Below, in pieces: positions 7,661 through 16,394 of a DNA stretch of 64,000 nucleotides (positions within the stretch are counted from its first letter, which is position 1; every line of letters begins with the position of its first letter). This DNA is from Novosphingobium sp. FKTRR1. Its GTDB lineage: Bacteria; Pseudomonadota; Alphaproteobacteria; Sphingomonadales; Sphingomonadaceae. Under the pieces are notes generated by a model that did no database searches, was not told the DNA's origin, and worked only from the letters and a program-made list of their open reading frames with translations. The stretch spans positions 1 through 64,000 of the forward strand of contig NZ_JAIZDA010000002.1 in the NCBI RefSeq assembly GCF_020404405.1, in the 5' to 3' direction. Position numbers and translations under genes: made by a program.

Positions 7661-8998
7661 ATGACGACCGCCATCGCCGCGCTGCGCGCCAAGGTTGCCA
7701 GCCAGCGCACCGACAATCCCGTCATGTTCGGTGCGGTCGATTTCTCGATCTGGCCCGAGCGCCTGCTGAAGGATCAGCCCGAATTATCGGACTTGCGCGG
7801 CCCCTTTGCCAAGGATGCAAGCCGCCTGCTCGCCCGGTCCGACCTGATCGAGCGGATGGAGGCCTACACCATGCTGGGCGACACGGTGGCCGATCCCTAT
7901 GCCGCGCTGATGCCGCAGTACGGCTTCCGCCCGCTGGTCGATATGCTGACACTGGCCTGCGACAAGGGGCTGGATGCCGTTCCCGATGCGCCTGCCGAGC
8001 TCGTGCGTTTCATCCGGTCGATGGAAGCCACTCCGGCATGGGTCAACATGGACCTGATCGAACGCGGCGCCTCGATCCAGCGCAACGCGATGGCCAACTT
8101 TGCGCCTTGGGCCATCCGCGGCGGCTTCATCGCCACGTTCATGAACAAGTACGCCGCTCTGCCGATGGCGCTGACCGGCACCCTGTCGCACAAGACTGCA
8201 GGCCGCCGGATCAAGGAAACCGCGGTGTTCTTTGCCACCAGTACGCTGCCGGGGGCGCTCCAGCGCTTCGGCCCGGGCTTCAAGGCAGCGGCGATGGTGC
8301 GGCTGATGCACTCGATGGTGCGCTTCAACGTGCTGGCACGTGCACGCTGGGATCAGCGCGTCTATGGCATCCCGATCCCGCAAGTGGACCAGATGCCCGC
8401 CGGGCTGATCTCGGACTACTTCCTGTCGGCCAAGGCGCTAAAGGAAGGGCGCAAGACCTTCAACGCCGACGAACGCGCGCAAGTCGAACTTAGCCGCTAT
8501 CGCTGTTTCCTGCTGGGTCTGCCGCAAGATCTGCTGGGCGACAATCCGCAGGACGTGGTCGACATCTGGAACGCGCGGATGGTCACCATTCGCAGCGGCT
8601 TTGACGAAGCGACCTGCGGCGCCCTGCTAAAGGCAACCATGGAGACCGAACTGGTCGATACCTCCACGCCTGCCGGGGCCATCCGCGAACGCTTCGAAAA
8701 GAGCTTTTCGAAGCTCTACTTCCTGCAGAACTTCTGCGACGGCAAGGAAGAGCGCGCCCGCGATTTCGGGGTGCGGATCGACGCTGCCGACAAGCTGCGC
8801 GCAGGGCTTGTCGGGGTTCATGTGATTGGTCGGATCCGCGCGTTCGAGGCGGCCGCCAAAGTTCCCGGCCTGCGCCGCTTGGCGGACCGCCGCCTCGTTG
8901 GCAAAGTACGCAATTACCTTGGCACACTGGGCCATGCCGAATTCACCAGCGACGCCGAAAAGTACCGTCCGGCGCCGGGAGCCGTCCCGGCAACCTGA
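7661..8998 (+). CDS. MpaB-type oxygenase (DUF2236)
   Basis: A 445-residue protein of the ER-bound oxygenase MpaB / latex-clearing-protein superfamily, recognised from FMNKYAALPMALTGTLSHKTAGRRIKET-like residues in the 150-200 region, followed by a VRLMHSMVRF segment and a downstream GIPIPQVD motif. Members are b-type haem or related oxidases acting on diverse hydrocarbons; the substrate cannot be deduced. The start at 7661 has GGGAG at 7646-7650; the ATG at 7637 has no such site and would put the ribosome site inside the gene. It is preceded by the TetR gene and a palindromic promoter, so it is probably inducible. Confidence 0.75.
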   Translation: MTTAIAALRAKVASQRTDNPVMFGAVDFSIWPERLLKDQPELSDLRGPFAKDASRLLARSDLIERMEAYTMLGDTVADPYAALMPQYGFRPLVDMLTLACDKGLDAVPDAPAELVRFIRSMEATPAWVNMDLIERGASIQRNAMANFAPWAIRGGFIATFMNKYAALPMALTGTLSHKTAGRRIKETAVFFATSTLPGALQRFGPGFKAAAMVRLMHSMVRFNVLARARWDQRVYGIPIPQVDQMPAGLISDYFLSAKALKEGRKTFNADERAQVELSRYRCFLLGLPQDLLGDNPQDVVDIWNARMVTIRSGFDEATCGALLKATMETELVDTSTPAGAIRERFEKSFSKLYFLQNFCDGKEERARDFGVRIDAADKLRAGLVGVHVIGRIRAFEAAAKVPGLRRLADRRLVGKVRNYLGTLGHAEFTSDAEKYRPAPGAVPAT

Positions 8999-9002
8999 GC
9001 GA

Positions 9003-9947
9003 TCAGGCGGCCTCGAGGAAACGCAGCAGCGCCTGTTCCAGCGGATCGGTCTCGCCATCCGCGTCGATCTGTCCGCGCAGCCAGGCCTGTTCGGTGCCGT
9101 CCACGGCATGGTCGCGTACGGCCTCGGCCACCACACCAAGCCCTGCGCCCTTGCGGCCAAAGCCGGCGCCATCGCGCGCGGCGGAAAGGAATCCGGTGGG
9201 CGTGGTGCGCACCACCCGGCCAAGGAACTGCCCGACCCGGCTTGTACGATCATTCATGAATGTTTCGAGTGCGGCGGCGCGCTCGCGGGGCAAGTCATGC
9301 GCGCCCTGCCAGCCTTGCAGGTAGTTGCCGACACCCTGCACGAACAGGCGTTCCCATTCTGAGGCGTTCGCCGCGCCCAATGTGGCATCCTTGATGCGGA
9401 ACAGCATTTCAGCCTCGCTCCGGCTTACCCGCGCCGGGCCATCGCCGCCCGCCGCAAAGATCACCCGGCGCACGATCGCGCATTCGGCAGACGTGATCAG
9501 GCCAGCGTCAAGCATGCCGCCATTGCGCGTCGGCCCGGTGCCGAACACGACCGCCCGCTCGATCTGCACCAGCGCATAGGCGCGCAACCGTTCGGGCGCG
9601 CCAAGCGCCTTTTCCAGCACGCGCACCAGCACTTCCAACTCGGTCAGCGATTCGAGCCGCCCATCGTTATCGAGCCGGGCCATCAGCCAGTCCGCCGTCT
9701 CTTCTGAGACGTAGCCCTTGGGCTCGGTGCCATTGACGACGAATTCGCCGATCGCCTCGACCACGAAGTCGGTCCATTCGCGGGTGGGCGCGGTCACATG
9801 ATCGTTGAGCGTCAGGATGGCGTCCGCTTCGCCGGGGTCGATTACCCCATCGGGCCATGCCTCACGACGCAAGGCCAGTACTTCGTCGGGGGTGATGGTG
9901 CCGTCGGCAACGGCCTGATCGGCAAGGGCGCGGAAATGGAGCGACAT
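9003..9947 (-). CDS. Uncharacterised protein, possible EF-hand/TerB-like repeats
   Basis: A 314-residue soluble protein with no signal peptide or membrane segment. Three stretches look alike: VADGTITPDEVLALRRE and PDGVIDPGEADAIL near the N-terminus, MLDAGLITSAECAIVRRVIF in the middle, and QIDADGETDPLEQALL at the end. These D/G-x-I/T-x-x-E patterns resemble tellurite-resistance TerB domains or degenerate EF-hands. No catalytic motif is visible. It is convergent with the oxygenase gene (four bases between their ends) and follows thrS on the minus strand behind a hairpin. Confidence 0.7.
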   Translation of the reverse strand: MSLHFRALADQAVADGTITPDEVLALRREAWPDGVIDPGEADAILTLNDHVTAPTREWTDFVVEAIGEFVVNGTEPKGYVSEETADWLMARLDNDGRLESLTELEVLVRVLEKALGAPERLRAYALVQIERAVVFGTGPTRNGGMLDAGLITSAECAIVRRVIFAAGGDGPARVSRSEAEMLFRIKDATLGAANASEWERLFVQGVGNYLQGWQGAHDLPRERAAALETFMNDRTSRVGQFLGRVVRTTPTGFLSAARDGAGFGRKGAGLGVVAEAVRDHAVDGTEQAWLRGQIDADGETDPLEQALLRFLEAA

Positions 9948-9999
9948 GGGCTGGGGTCCGGTCCACAGTTGACACTTTGTATCAGTCTATGCCGGAACA

Positions 10000-10036
10000 A
10001 GGTTAAGGGATTGGGGCATTCCGGTCCCCAATCCCC
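10000..10036 (-). terminator. Hairpin terminator after thrS
   Basis: A perfect 10-bp inverted repeat, GGGATTGGGG (10007-10016) and CCCCAATCCC (10026-10035), with a 9-base loop, lies 26 bases beyond the thrS stop. Read on the minus strand it is followed by TTAACCTTG, a weak U-rich tail. It also separates thrS from the next minus-strand gene. Confidence 0.6.
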
Positions 10037-10061
10037 CTAATTTTGCAACCAGTTTGGCCGA

Positions 10062-12053
10062 TCAGCGCAAGTCGGGCGCGGCACCTTCGGCCTTGAGCAA
10101 GGCGATGGCCTCGGCCAGCGGGACGACCTTCTGCTGCTGTTCACCCAGCGTGCGGATGGCGACGGTGCCTTCCTCGGCCTCGCGCTTGCCGACCACAAGC
10201 AAGTAGGGAACCTTCTGCAAGGAATGCTCGCGCACCTTGTAGTTGATCTTCTCGTTGCGGGTGTCGGTTTCGGTGCGGATACCGGCTGCGCGCAGTGCTT
10301 CGGTGGTGCTGCGAGCATAGTCGTCGGCGTCGGACACGATCGTGGCCACCACCGCCTGCACCGGTGCCAGCCAGGCGGGCAGCTTTCCGGCGAAGTGTTC
10401 AATCAGGATGCCGATGAAGCGTTCGTACGAGCCGAAGATCGCGCGGTGCAGCATGACCGGGCGATGCCGCTCGCCATCCTCGGCGATGTAGCTGGCATCA
10501 AGCCGTTCGGGCAGCACGCGGTCTGACTGGATCGTGCCCACCTGCCAGGTGCGACCAATCGCGTCGGTCAGGTGCCATTCGAGCTTGGGGGCATAGAACG
10601 CACCTTCGCCGGGCAATTCCTCCCAGCCATATTCGGCAGTGGCAAGGCCCGCTTCAGCCACGGCATTGCGCAGCTCGGATTCGGCCTGATCCCACATCGC
10701 GTCGGTACCGAAGCGCTTTTCGGGACGCAGCGCCAGCTTGATCGAATACGTGAAGCCGAAGTCCTTGTAGATGCGGTCGGCCAGTTCGCAGAAGGCACGC
10801 ACTTCGGCGACGATCTGGTCCTCGCGGCAGAAGATGTGCGCATCGTCCTGCGTGAACTGGCGCACGCGCATCAGGCCATGCAGCGCGCCGTGCGGTTCGT
10901 TGCGGTGGCAGCAACCGTTTTCATACAGGCGCAGCGGCAGTTCGCGATACGACTTCAGACCCTGCCGGAAGATCAGCACGTGTGCCGGGCAGTTCATCGG
11001 CTTGAGCGCCATCCAGTCGGCCTCGCCGCTGATGACCGGACCTTCATCTTCGGTGTTGGGCACCTCGTCGGGGATGACGAACATGTTTTCGCGGTACTTG
11101 CCCCAGTGGCCGGACTGCTCCCACTGACGCGCGTCCATCACTTGCGGGGTCTTGACCTCGCGATAGCCGGCACCATCGATGGCGCGGCGCATATAGGCCT
11201 CAAGCTCACGCCAGATGCGATAGCCCTTGGGATGCCAGAACACCGAACCGTGCGCTTCTTGCTGCAGGTGGAACAAGTCCATCTCAGCGCCCAGCTTGCG
11301 GTGGTCGCGCTTGGCAGCCTCTTCCAACCGGGTCAGGTGCGCGTCCAGTTGCTTCTTGTTGAGCCAGCCGGTGCCATAGACGCGGCTGAGCATCGCGTTG
11401 TTCTGGTCGCCGCGCCAATAGGCGCCCGACACGCGCGTCAGCTTGAAGGCGTTGGGATCAAGCTTGCCGGTGCTGGCCAGATGCGGGCCCCGACACATGT
11501 CGAGCCAGTCGTTGCCCGACCAGTAGACGGTCAGCGGCTCGTCGCCCGGCAGTTCGGCGGCCCATTGCGCCTTGAATGTCTCACCTTGCGCGTTCCAGCG
11601 CGCGATCAGATCCTCACGGCTCCACACTTCGCGGCGCAGCGGCTTGTCGGCGGCGATGATCTTGCGCATCTGCGCCTCGATCGCGGGCAAGTCTTCTTCG
11701 GTGAAGGGGCGCTCTGCGGGTGCGAAGTCATAGTAGAAACCGTCGTCGGTCGAAGGGCCGAAGGTGATCTGGGTGCCGGGGAACAGCGCCTGCACCGCCT
11801 CTGCCAGCACGTGGGCAAAGTCGTGACGGACGAGTTCGAGCGCGTCTGTCTCGTCCCGCGCGGTGACCAGCGCCAGCGCGGCATCGCCTTCGAACGGGCG
11901 GGTGATGTCGAACAGTTCGCCATTTACACGCGCGCCGATGGCGGCCTTGGCAAGACCGGGGCCGATCGCGGCGGCGATGTCGGCAGGAGTGGTGCCCGGA
12001 GCGACTTCGCGCAGCGATCCATCGGGCAGGGTGATCTTCAGAAGTTCGGCCAT
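10062..12053 (-). CDS. thrS: Threonyl-tRNA synthetase
   Basis: Class II threonyl-tRNA synthetase, 663 residues, charging tRNA-Thr in the cytoplasm. It has an N-terminal TGS domain ([17 protein letters not shown], ~1-65), an editing domain ([16 protein letters not shown] and following), the catalytic core (with [10 protein letters not shown] contributing the zinc cysteine, and [19 protein letters not shown] motif-2 region) and a C-terminal anticodon-binding domain. The start at 12053 is preferred over 12089 because the family begins at the TGS domain. It lies 10 bases after the glycosyltransferase stop, so the two are probably co-transcribed. Confidence 0.97.
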   Translation of the reverse strand: MAELLKITLPDGSLREVAPGTTPADIAAAIGPGLAKAAIGARVNGELFDITRPFEGDAALALVTARDETDALELVRHDFAHVLAEAVQALFPGTQITFGPSTDDGFYYDFAPAERPFTEEDLPAIEAQMRKIIAADKPLRREVWSREDLIARWNAQGETFKAQWAAELPGDEPLTVYWSGNDWLDMCRGPHLASTGKLDPNAFKLTRVSGAYWRGDQNNAMLSRVYGTGWLNKKQLDAHLTRLEEAAKRDHRKLGAEMDLFHLQQEAHGSVFWHPKGYRIWRELEAYMRRAIDGAGYREVKTPQVMDARQWEQSGHWGKYRENMFVIPDEVPNTEDEGPVISGEADWMALKPMNCPAHVLIFRQGLKSYRELPLRLYENGCCHRNEPHGALHGLMRVRQFTQDDAHIFCREDQIVAEVRAFCELADRIYKDFGFTYSIKLALRPEKRFGTDAMWDQAESELRNAVAEAGLATAEYGWEELPGEGAFYAPKLEWHLTDAIGRTWQVGTIQSDRVLPERLDASYIAEDGERHRPVMLHRAIFGSYERFIGILIEHFAGKLPAWLAPVQAVVATIVSDADDYARSTTEALRAAGIRTETDTRNEKINYKVREHSLQKVPYLLVVGKREAEEGTVAIRTLGEQQQKVVPLAEAIALLKAEGAAPDLR

Positions 12054-12063
12054 GGCCGCGCCT

Positions 12064-13395
12064 TTACCCGGCAGCGCGCGCCTTGTCATGCCCGGATTGC
12101 GCGATATCGGGCGCGCCGATCCAGCGCAGCAGCAGCCACCCGGCGGTCAGGCACACGAACGGCATGACCGGATAGTGAAAGCGCGACTGGCCCGAAAAGA
12201 TCACGCAGATCGCGGTAGGATACAACGCGATGCCAAAGGGCAACAGCCACCAGTCGATCAGCCGCTGGCGCGCCAGCCAGCGCGCGCGCGCCTGCACCCA
12301 CGCCGCCAGCGCGAAGAGGCCAAGCAGCACGATGTAAAAGGCTTGATTGGCCAGCCGCAATACCTTGAACGCCCATGGCACGGCAGCAAAGGCGGGCGAT
12401 CCGCTTTCCCATGCCCACATTCCCTCGCCATCCGGGCCCCACAGGCGGAAGGCCTTGCGCGGCATCAGCCCGACAAAGCGCGCCGGGTGCGCTTTGATCC
12501 ACGCCAGCCCCAGCCGCTTGGCCTCGGCATCGTATTGGAGCTCATTCAGATCGCGGCGGGCATCGAGCGCGCGCACCACCGGATCGTCGGGGGTGAAATC
12601 GCCGGTGGCGCTTTCGTTGTTGCCGGTCAGCAAGGTGATGCCGCCATTGGTCGACACCGCCACCCACGCGCCCAGTTCGCGCTTGTTGCGCGCAGTCCAC
12701 GGACTGACCACGAGCGCGGCCACACCAAGCAGCAACAGCGCTTTGCCGATGGTGGCGGGCAGGCGGCCAAGCACATTGCCCTGCCGCCACAGGCCGATCG
12801 CCAGCACCAGCGGCACGACGACGAGCGTCTGCGCCTTGACCAGCGTGGCCATGCCGAACACCGTTCCGGCCAGCACCAGCCACGGCCAGCCCGCCTCACC
12901 TGCGCGGGGCCGCGCTACCAGCAGCCAACACCCGCCCAGCAGCAAGGTGGTGTAGAACACCTCGGTCAGGGCAAGCGGCACGTACAGGATGGCATTGGGA
13001 TAGATCGCATAAACCAGCAGTCCCAGCCGCGCCGCCGCTTCCGAGCCGGACAAGTGGCGCCCCAGATCGAGCAAGAGCCATGCTCCGATCGTCGCGCTCA
13101 ACAAATTGAACAGGCCGACCGTCAGGATCGAGATCCCGCCCAGTCGGAATGCCAGGCTCAACGCCATCGGCCAGCCCGGCGGCCAATAGGCGGTCGGCAG
13201 GCCCGCGTTGCTCAGGTAGCCCTGCCCCCGCGCCAGCATCGCGGCGCGGGCAAAGTACCAGTCCGCATCCGAACTCGGACTGACCCAGCCGCAGATCGCC
13301 AGCACGCGCAAGGCCACGAACAGCCCAAACAGCGCGAGAACGGCGTGGCGGCTGCCGATCAGCCAATGCAGCCAGATTTGAATGCGATCTTTCAT
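12064..13395 (-). CDS. GT39/ArnT-like membrane glycosyltransferase
   Basis: A 443-residue integral membrane protein with about ten hydrophobic segments. After the first segment comes [19 protein letters not shown] followed by YWPPGWP, the luminal acidic loop typical of GT-C fold dolichyl/undecaprenyl-phosphate mannosyltransferase-like enzymes (GT39/ArnT/PMT_2). Such enzymes transfer a sugar from a polyprenyl-phosphate donor to envelope substrates; the acceptor here is unknown. [12 protein letters not shown] at 13395 is chosen because longer starts would overlap the divergent hydrolase gene. It sits directly upstream of thrS. Confidence 0.8.
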   Translation of the reverse strand: MKDRIQIWLHWLIGSRHAVLALFGLFVALRVLAICGWVSPSSDADWYFARAAMLARGQGYLSNAGLPTAYWPPGWPMALSLAFRLGGISILTVGLFNLLSATIGAWLLLDLGRHLSGSEAAARLGLLVYAIYPNAILYVPLALTEVFYTTLLLGGCWLLVARPRAGEAGWPWLVLAGTVFGMATLVKAQTLVVVPLVLAIGLWRQGNVLGRLPATIGKALLLLGVAALVVSPWTARNKRELGAWVAVSTNGGITLLTGNNESATGDFTPDDPVVRALDARRDLNELQYDAEAKRLGLAWIKAHPARFVGLMPRKAFRLWGPDGEGMWAWESGSPAFAAVPWAFKVLRLANQAFYIVLLGLFALAAWVQARARWLARQRLIDWWLLPFGIALYPTAICVIFSGQSRFHYPVMPFVCLTAGWLLLRWIGAPDIAQSGHDKARAAG

Positions 13396-13477
13396 CGACG
13401 TTCGGTCTAGCACGTAGCGGGTAAAGAGAGCGTTTGTTTGCTTCCACCCGTGCGAGAGCGGCGCTAGTCTCTGTCCC

Positions 13478-14236
13478 ATGGACTTGACCGATCTCGCTCC
13501 GTTGGCCTTTTTCGAAGGGCCCAATGGCCACCATGTGGCCTATCGCTATCTTTCGGGCAGTCGCCCCGCGCTGGTGTTCCTGCCCGGCTACATGTCGGAC
13601 ATGAGGGGCGGCAAGGCGCAAGCCGTGCTCGCCCATGCGGCAGCCCAAGGGCGCGCCTGCCTGCTGCTCGATTATTCGGGGTGCGGACAAAGCGAGGGCA
13701 CATTTGCCGAGGGCACGCTGACCCGCTGGCGTGACGAGGTGGTGGCGCTGATCCGCGCGCTCGGCCTGCCGCGCGTGATTCTGTGCGGATCGAGCATGGG
13801 TGGCTGGCTGATGTTGCTGGTGGCCCAGACCCTGCCCGAGCGGGTGGCCGCGCTGGTCGGCATCGCGCCCGCGCCCGATTTCACCACTTGGGGCCTGAGC
13901 GCCGGACAGCAGGAGGAACTGGCCGACGGGCACGTGATCTACGAAGAAAACCCCTATGGCATCGAACTGACCCCGACCCATCCGGGGTTCTGGGCCGACG
14001 GGCAGGACAACCGGCAGCTTGAATCACCGATCGACTTCGAAGGCCCGGTGCGGTTGCTGCATGGTCAGCGCGACGATGACGTGCCGTGGGACGTGTCGCT
14101 TCGGCTTGCTGCAGCGCTGCGTTCAGCCGACGTGCAGGTCACGCTGATCAAGGACGGCGATCATCGCCTGTCGCGGGCCGAGGACATCACCTTGTTGCTG
14201 CGGACAATCGATGACCTTGTCGTGACGGCGGCCTGA
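13478..14236 (+). CDS. Alpha/beta hydrolase
   Basis: A 252-residue soluble alpha/beta hydrolase. The nucleophile elbow is CGSSMGGW with Ser106; the likely acid is Asp199-201 in HGQRDDDVPW and the histidine is His229 in DGDHRLS. The oxyanion region is FLPGYMSDM. The layout resembles ABHD10/serine aminopeptidase-like carboxylesterases. No signal peptide is seen. It is divergent from the glycosyltransferase gene and is followed by a TPR protein 26 bases downstream; the substrate is unknown. Confidence 0.82.
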   Translation: MDLTDLAPLAFFEGPNGHHVAYRYLSGSRPALVFLPGYMSDMRGGKAQAVLAHAAAQGRACLLLDYSGCGQSEGTFAEGTLTRWRDEVVALIRALGLPRVILCGSSMGGWLMLLVAQTLPERVAALVGIAPAPDFTTWGLSAGQQEELADGHVIYEENPYGIELTPTHPGFWADGQDNRQLESPIDFEGPVRLLHGQRDDDVPWDVSLRLAAALRSADVQVTLIKDGDHRLSRAEDITLLLRTIDDLVVTAA

Positions 14237-14262
14237 TCGCCCGGTTTCAAAGGTTCCTGTCG

Positions 14263-15162
14263 ATGATCATGTTCGCGCCCTTGCTGTTTCTGGCCGATCC
14301 GCACGCGGCGTCGGCGATGCAGGTCGGGCCTAATCCGTCACAGCGGCAGGAATCGACGCTGCCCATCCCGCATCGCCGCACGATCATCGAGACCGCGCCC
14401 TCGGCCGAGGCGGGTGGGCCTGAACGCAAGCCCGCGACGACCGACCGGCTGGCCGATTGCCTTGGCCGGGCCCAGCGCGACAGCGCGGCCGGGATTGCCT
14501 TTGCGCGCGGCTGGCTGGCCGAAGGCGCCACCCCCGAAGCCCGCGTGCGCGCAAACCAGTGCCTTGGCCTGATCCAGTCCGACCTCGGCGACTTCGGCAA
14601 CGCGGAACGCAGCTTTACCGACGCGCTGCAAGGTATCCCCGAGGCGCAGAAGGTTGCGGGCGTGCCCTTGCTGGCGATGGCCGGCAATGCGGCGTTGGCC
14701 GGTGGCGCGGCGGCACGGGCGCTCGACTGGTTCGACAAGGCGCTGGCGGTCACCGACTATCCCGATACCGTGGCGAGGGGCGGCATCAGCATCGACCGCG
14801 CCCGCGCGCTCGTCACCCTTGCCCGCTTTGGAGAGGCACGCAGCGCGCTGGATCTGGCAACGCGGCTTGCACCGGCCAATGCCGAAGGCTGGCTGCTTTC
14901 GGCAACGCTGGCGAGGCGGGAAATGGATCTGGCGCGCGCGCAGAAGGACGTGGAGACGGCCGCCGGGCTCGATCCGCGCGATCCGGCGATCGGGCTGGAA
15001 GCGGGCGTGGTCGCCGTGCTTTCAGGACATGATGACGCCGCGCGCAAATCGTGGGCTTCGGTGGTGCAGATCGCCCCGAACAGCGCCGAGGCAAAGACCG
15101 CGCAAGGATACCTTGAACAGTTGGGCGCGCCCCCCACATCAGCCCCACAACCGCCGCGCTGA
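14263..15162 (+). CDS. TPR-repeat protein
   Basis: A 299-residue protein with a hydrophobic N-terminus ([18 protein letters not shown], possible signal peptide) and at least four tetratricopeptide-like helical pairs from about residue 75 to 290, for example [29 protein letters not shown] and [18 protein letters not shown]. The C-terminus is proline-rich. TPR arrays mediate protein-protein contacts; the partner cannot be identified. It follows the hydrolase gene closely and ends 27 bases before the LLM oxidoreductase. Confidence 0.75.
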   Translation: MIMFAPLLFLADPHAASAMQVGPNPSQRQESTLPIPHRRTIIETAPSAEAGGPERKPATTDRLADCLGRAQRDSAAGIAFARGWLAEGATPEARVRANQCLGLIQSDLGDFGNAERSFTDALQGIPEAQKVAGVPLLAMAGNAALAGGAAARALDWFDKALAVTDYPDTVARGGISIDRARALVTLARFGEARSALDLATRLAPANAEGWLLSATLARREMDLARAQKDVETAAGLDPRDPAIGLEAGVVAVLSGHDDAARKSWASVVQIAPNSAEAKTAQGYLEQLGAPPTSAPQPPR

Positions 15163-15189
15163 CTGGCCGACGGGCAGGAGACAAGCCGC

Positions 15190-16191
15190 ATGCAGCTTTC
15201 CGTCCTCGATCTGGTGCCGATCATCGAAGGGGGCAGCGTGGGCGCAGCGCTGGAACAGGCGGCAGAACTTGCCCGCACCGCCGAAGCGCTTGGCTATCAT
15301 CGCTATTGGGTAGCCGAACACCACGGCATGGAAGGTATCGCCGGGGGCGCGACCGCGGTGGTCCTGGCCCATGTCGGCCATGCCACTTCGACGATACGCA
15401 TCGGCGCGGGCGGCATCATGCTGCCCAATCACAGCCCGCTGGTCATTGCCGAGCAGTTCGGCACGCTGGATGCGCTGTTTCCGGGCCGCGTCGATCTGGG
15501 TCTTGGCCGCGCGCCGGGCGCCGACCAACGCATCGTCCAGGCACTGCGCAAGGAAGTGAACCGCGCCGCGGAAAACTTCCCCAACGACGTGGTAGAACTG
15601 CAATTGCAGTTCACGGGCGACGCGCGCCTGCCGCTGCAGGCAACGCCCGGTCTTGGCGCGCGACCACAGATGTGGATTCTGGGCTCAAGCCTGTTCGGTG
15701 CGCAACTGGCGGCGATGCTGGGTCTGCCGTTCGCCTTCGCCTCGCATTTCGCACCCGATCACCTTGATGCGGCGCTGACGCTCTACCGCGACCGCTTCAC
15801 CCCATCTGCCACGCTCGACCAGCCGCATGTCATGGCCGCGATCAACGTGCTGGCCGCGCCGACCGACGAGGAAGCCATTCTGCTGGCCAGTTCGATGGAC
15901 CAGTCGTTCGTGCGCCTGCGCAGCGGCTCGCCCGGACGCCTGCCGCCGCCGATCGCGGGCTATCGCGACAGCCTGCCACCGCCCGCTCGCGCGATGCTCG
16001 ACCACATGCGCCAGGTCAGCGCCATCGGCAGCGTGGCGACGGTCGCCGAACGGCTCGCCGCATTTCAGGCACGCACGCGGGCCGACGAACTGATCGTTGC
16101 CGGGGCTACATTCGATCCGGCAATGCGCCGCCGCTCACTGGCGCTGACGATGGAGGCCGTGGCTCTGTTGACCGCCGAGTTGGCCGCTTGA
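15190..16191 (+). CDS. LLM-class flavin-dependent oxidoreductase
   Basis: A 333-residue luciferase-like monooxygenase-fold protein (YhbW-like subgroup). Diagnostic stretches are LSVLDLVPI at the N-terminus, [36 protein letters not shown] and [14 protein letters not shown], with [20 protein letters not shown] further on. These enzymes use reduced flavin, but the substrate of this subgroup is unknown. It is the last gene of a short plus-strand run before the glutamate dehydrogenase. Confidence 0.88.
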   Translation: MQLSVLDLVPIIEGGSVGAALEQAAELARTAEALGYHRYWVAEHHGMEGIAGGATAVVLAHVGHATSTIRIGAGGIMLPNHSPLVIAEQFGTLDALFPGRVDLGLGRAPGADQRIVQALRKEVNRAAENFPNDVVELQLQFTGDARLPLQATPGLGARPQMWILGSSLFGAQLAAMLGLPFAFASHFAPDHLDAALTLYRDRFTPSATLDQPHVMAAINVLAAPTDEEAILLASSMDQSFVRLRSGSPGRLPPPIAGYRDSLPPPARAMLDHMRQVSAIGSVATVAERLAAFQARTRADELIVAGATFDPAMRRRSLALTMEAVALLTAELAA

Positions 16192-16289
16192 CCGGCGCTT
16201 TAGACGTTTGCAGGCCTTAGGCGTTTCGCCGGAGCGAGGACCGACATCGCCGCTTAACATTCGCAGGCCTACAGTGGCTCGGGGCGAGC

Positions 16290-16350
16290 TTTGAGTAACA
16301 ATTGAGCTTGTCTTGGAATGAATGATGCGAGATATTGTTAGATAATAATA
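16290..16350 (+). promoter_or_regulatory. A+T-rich promoter region of the glutamate dehydrogenase gene
   Basis: The 200 bases between the LLM gene and the dehydrogenase contain a markedly A+T-rich island (TTGAGTAACAATTGAGC... through GATATTGTTAGATAATAATA) in otherwise G+C-rich DNA. Several -35-like words (TTGAGC, TTGTCT, TTGGAA) and -10-like words (TATTGT, GATAAT) are present; I cannot choose one pair. Upstream, GCAGGCCT is repeated at 16210 and 16263, 53 bases apart. Confidence 0.4.
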
Positions 16351-16394
16351 GGCGCTGATAATGATTGCGCCGCGTGGATGCAGGACCGAACGCC

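Noticed and set aside
10572..12167. A 531-codon plus-strand frame opposite thrS
   Set aside because: Antisense to an essential synthetase with complete motifs; no independent evidence.
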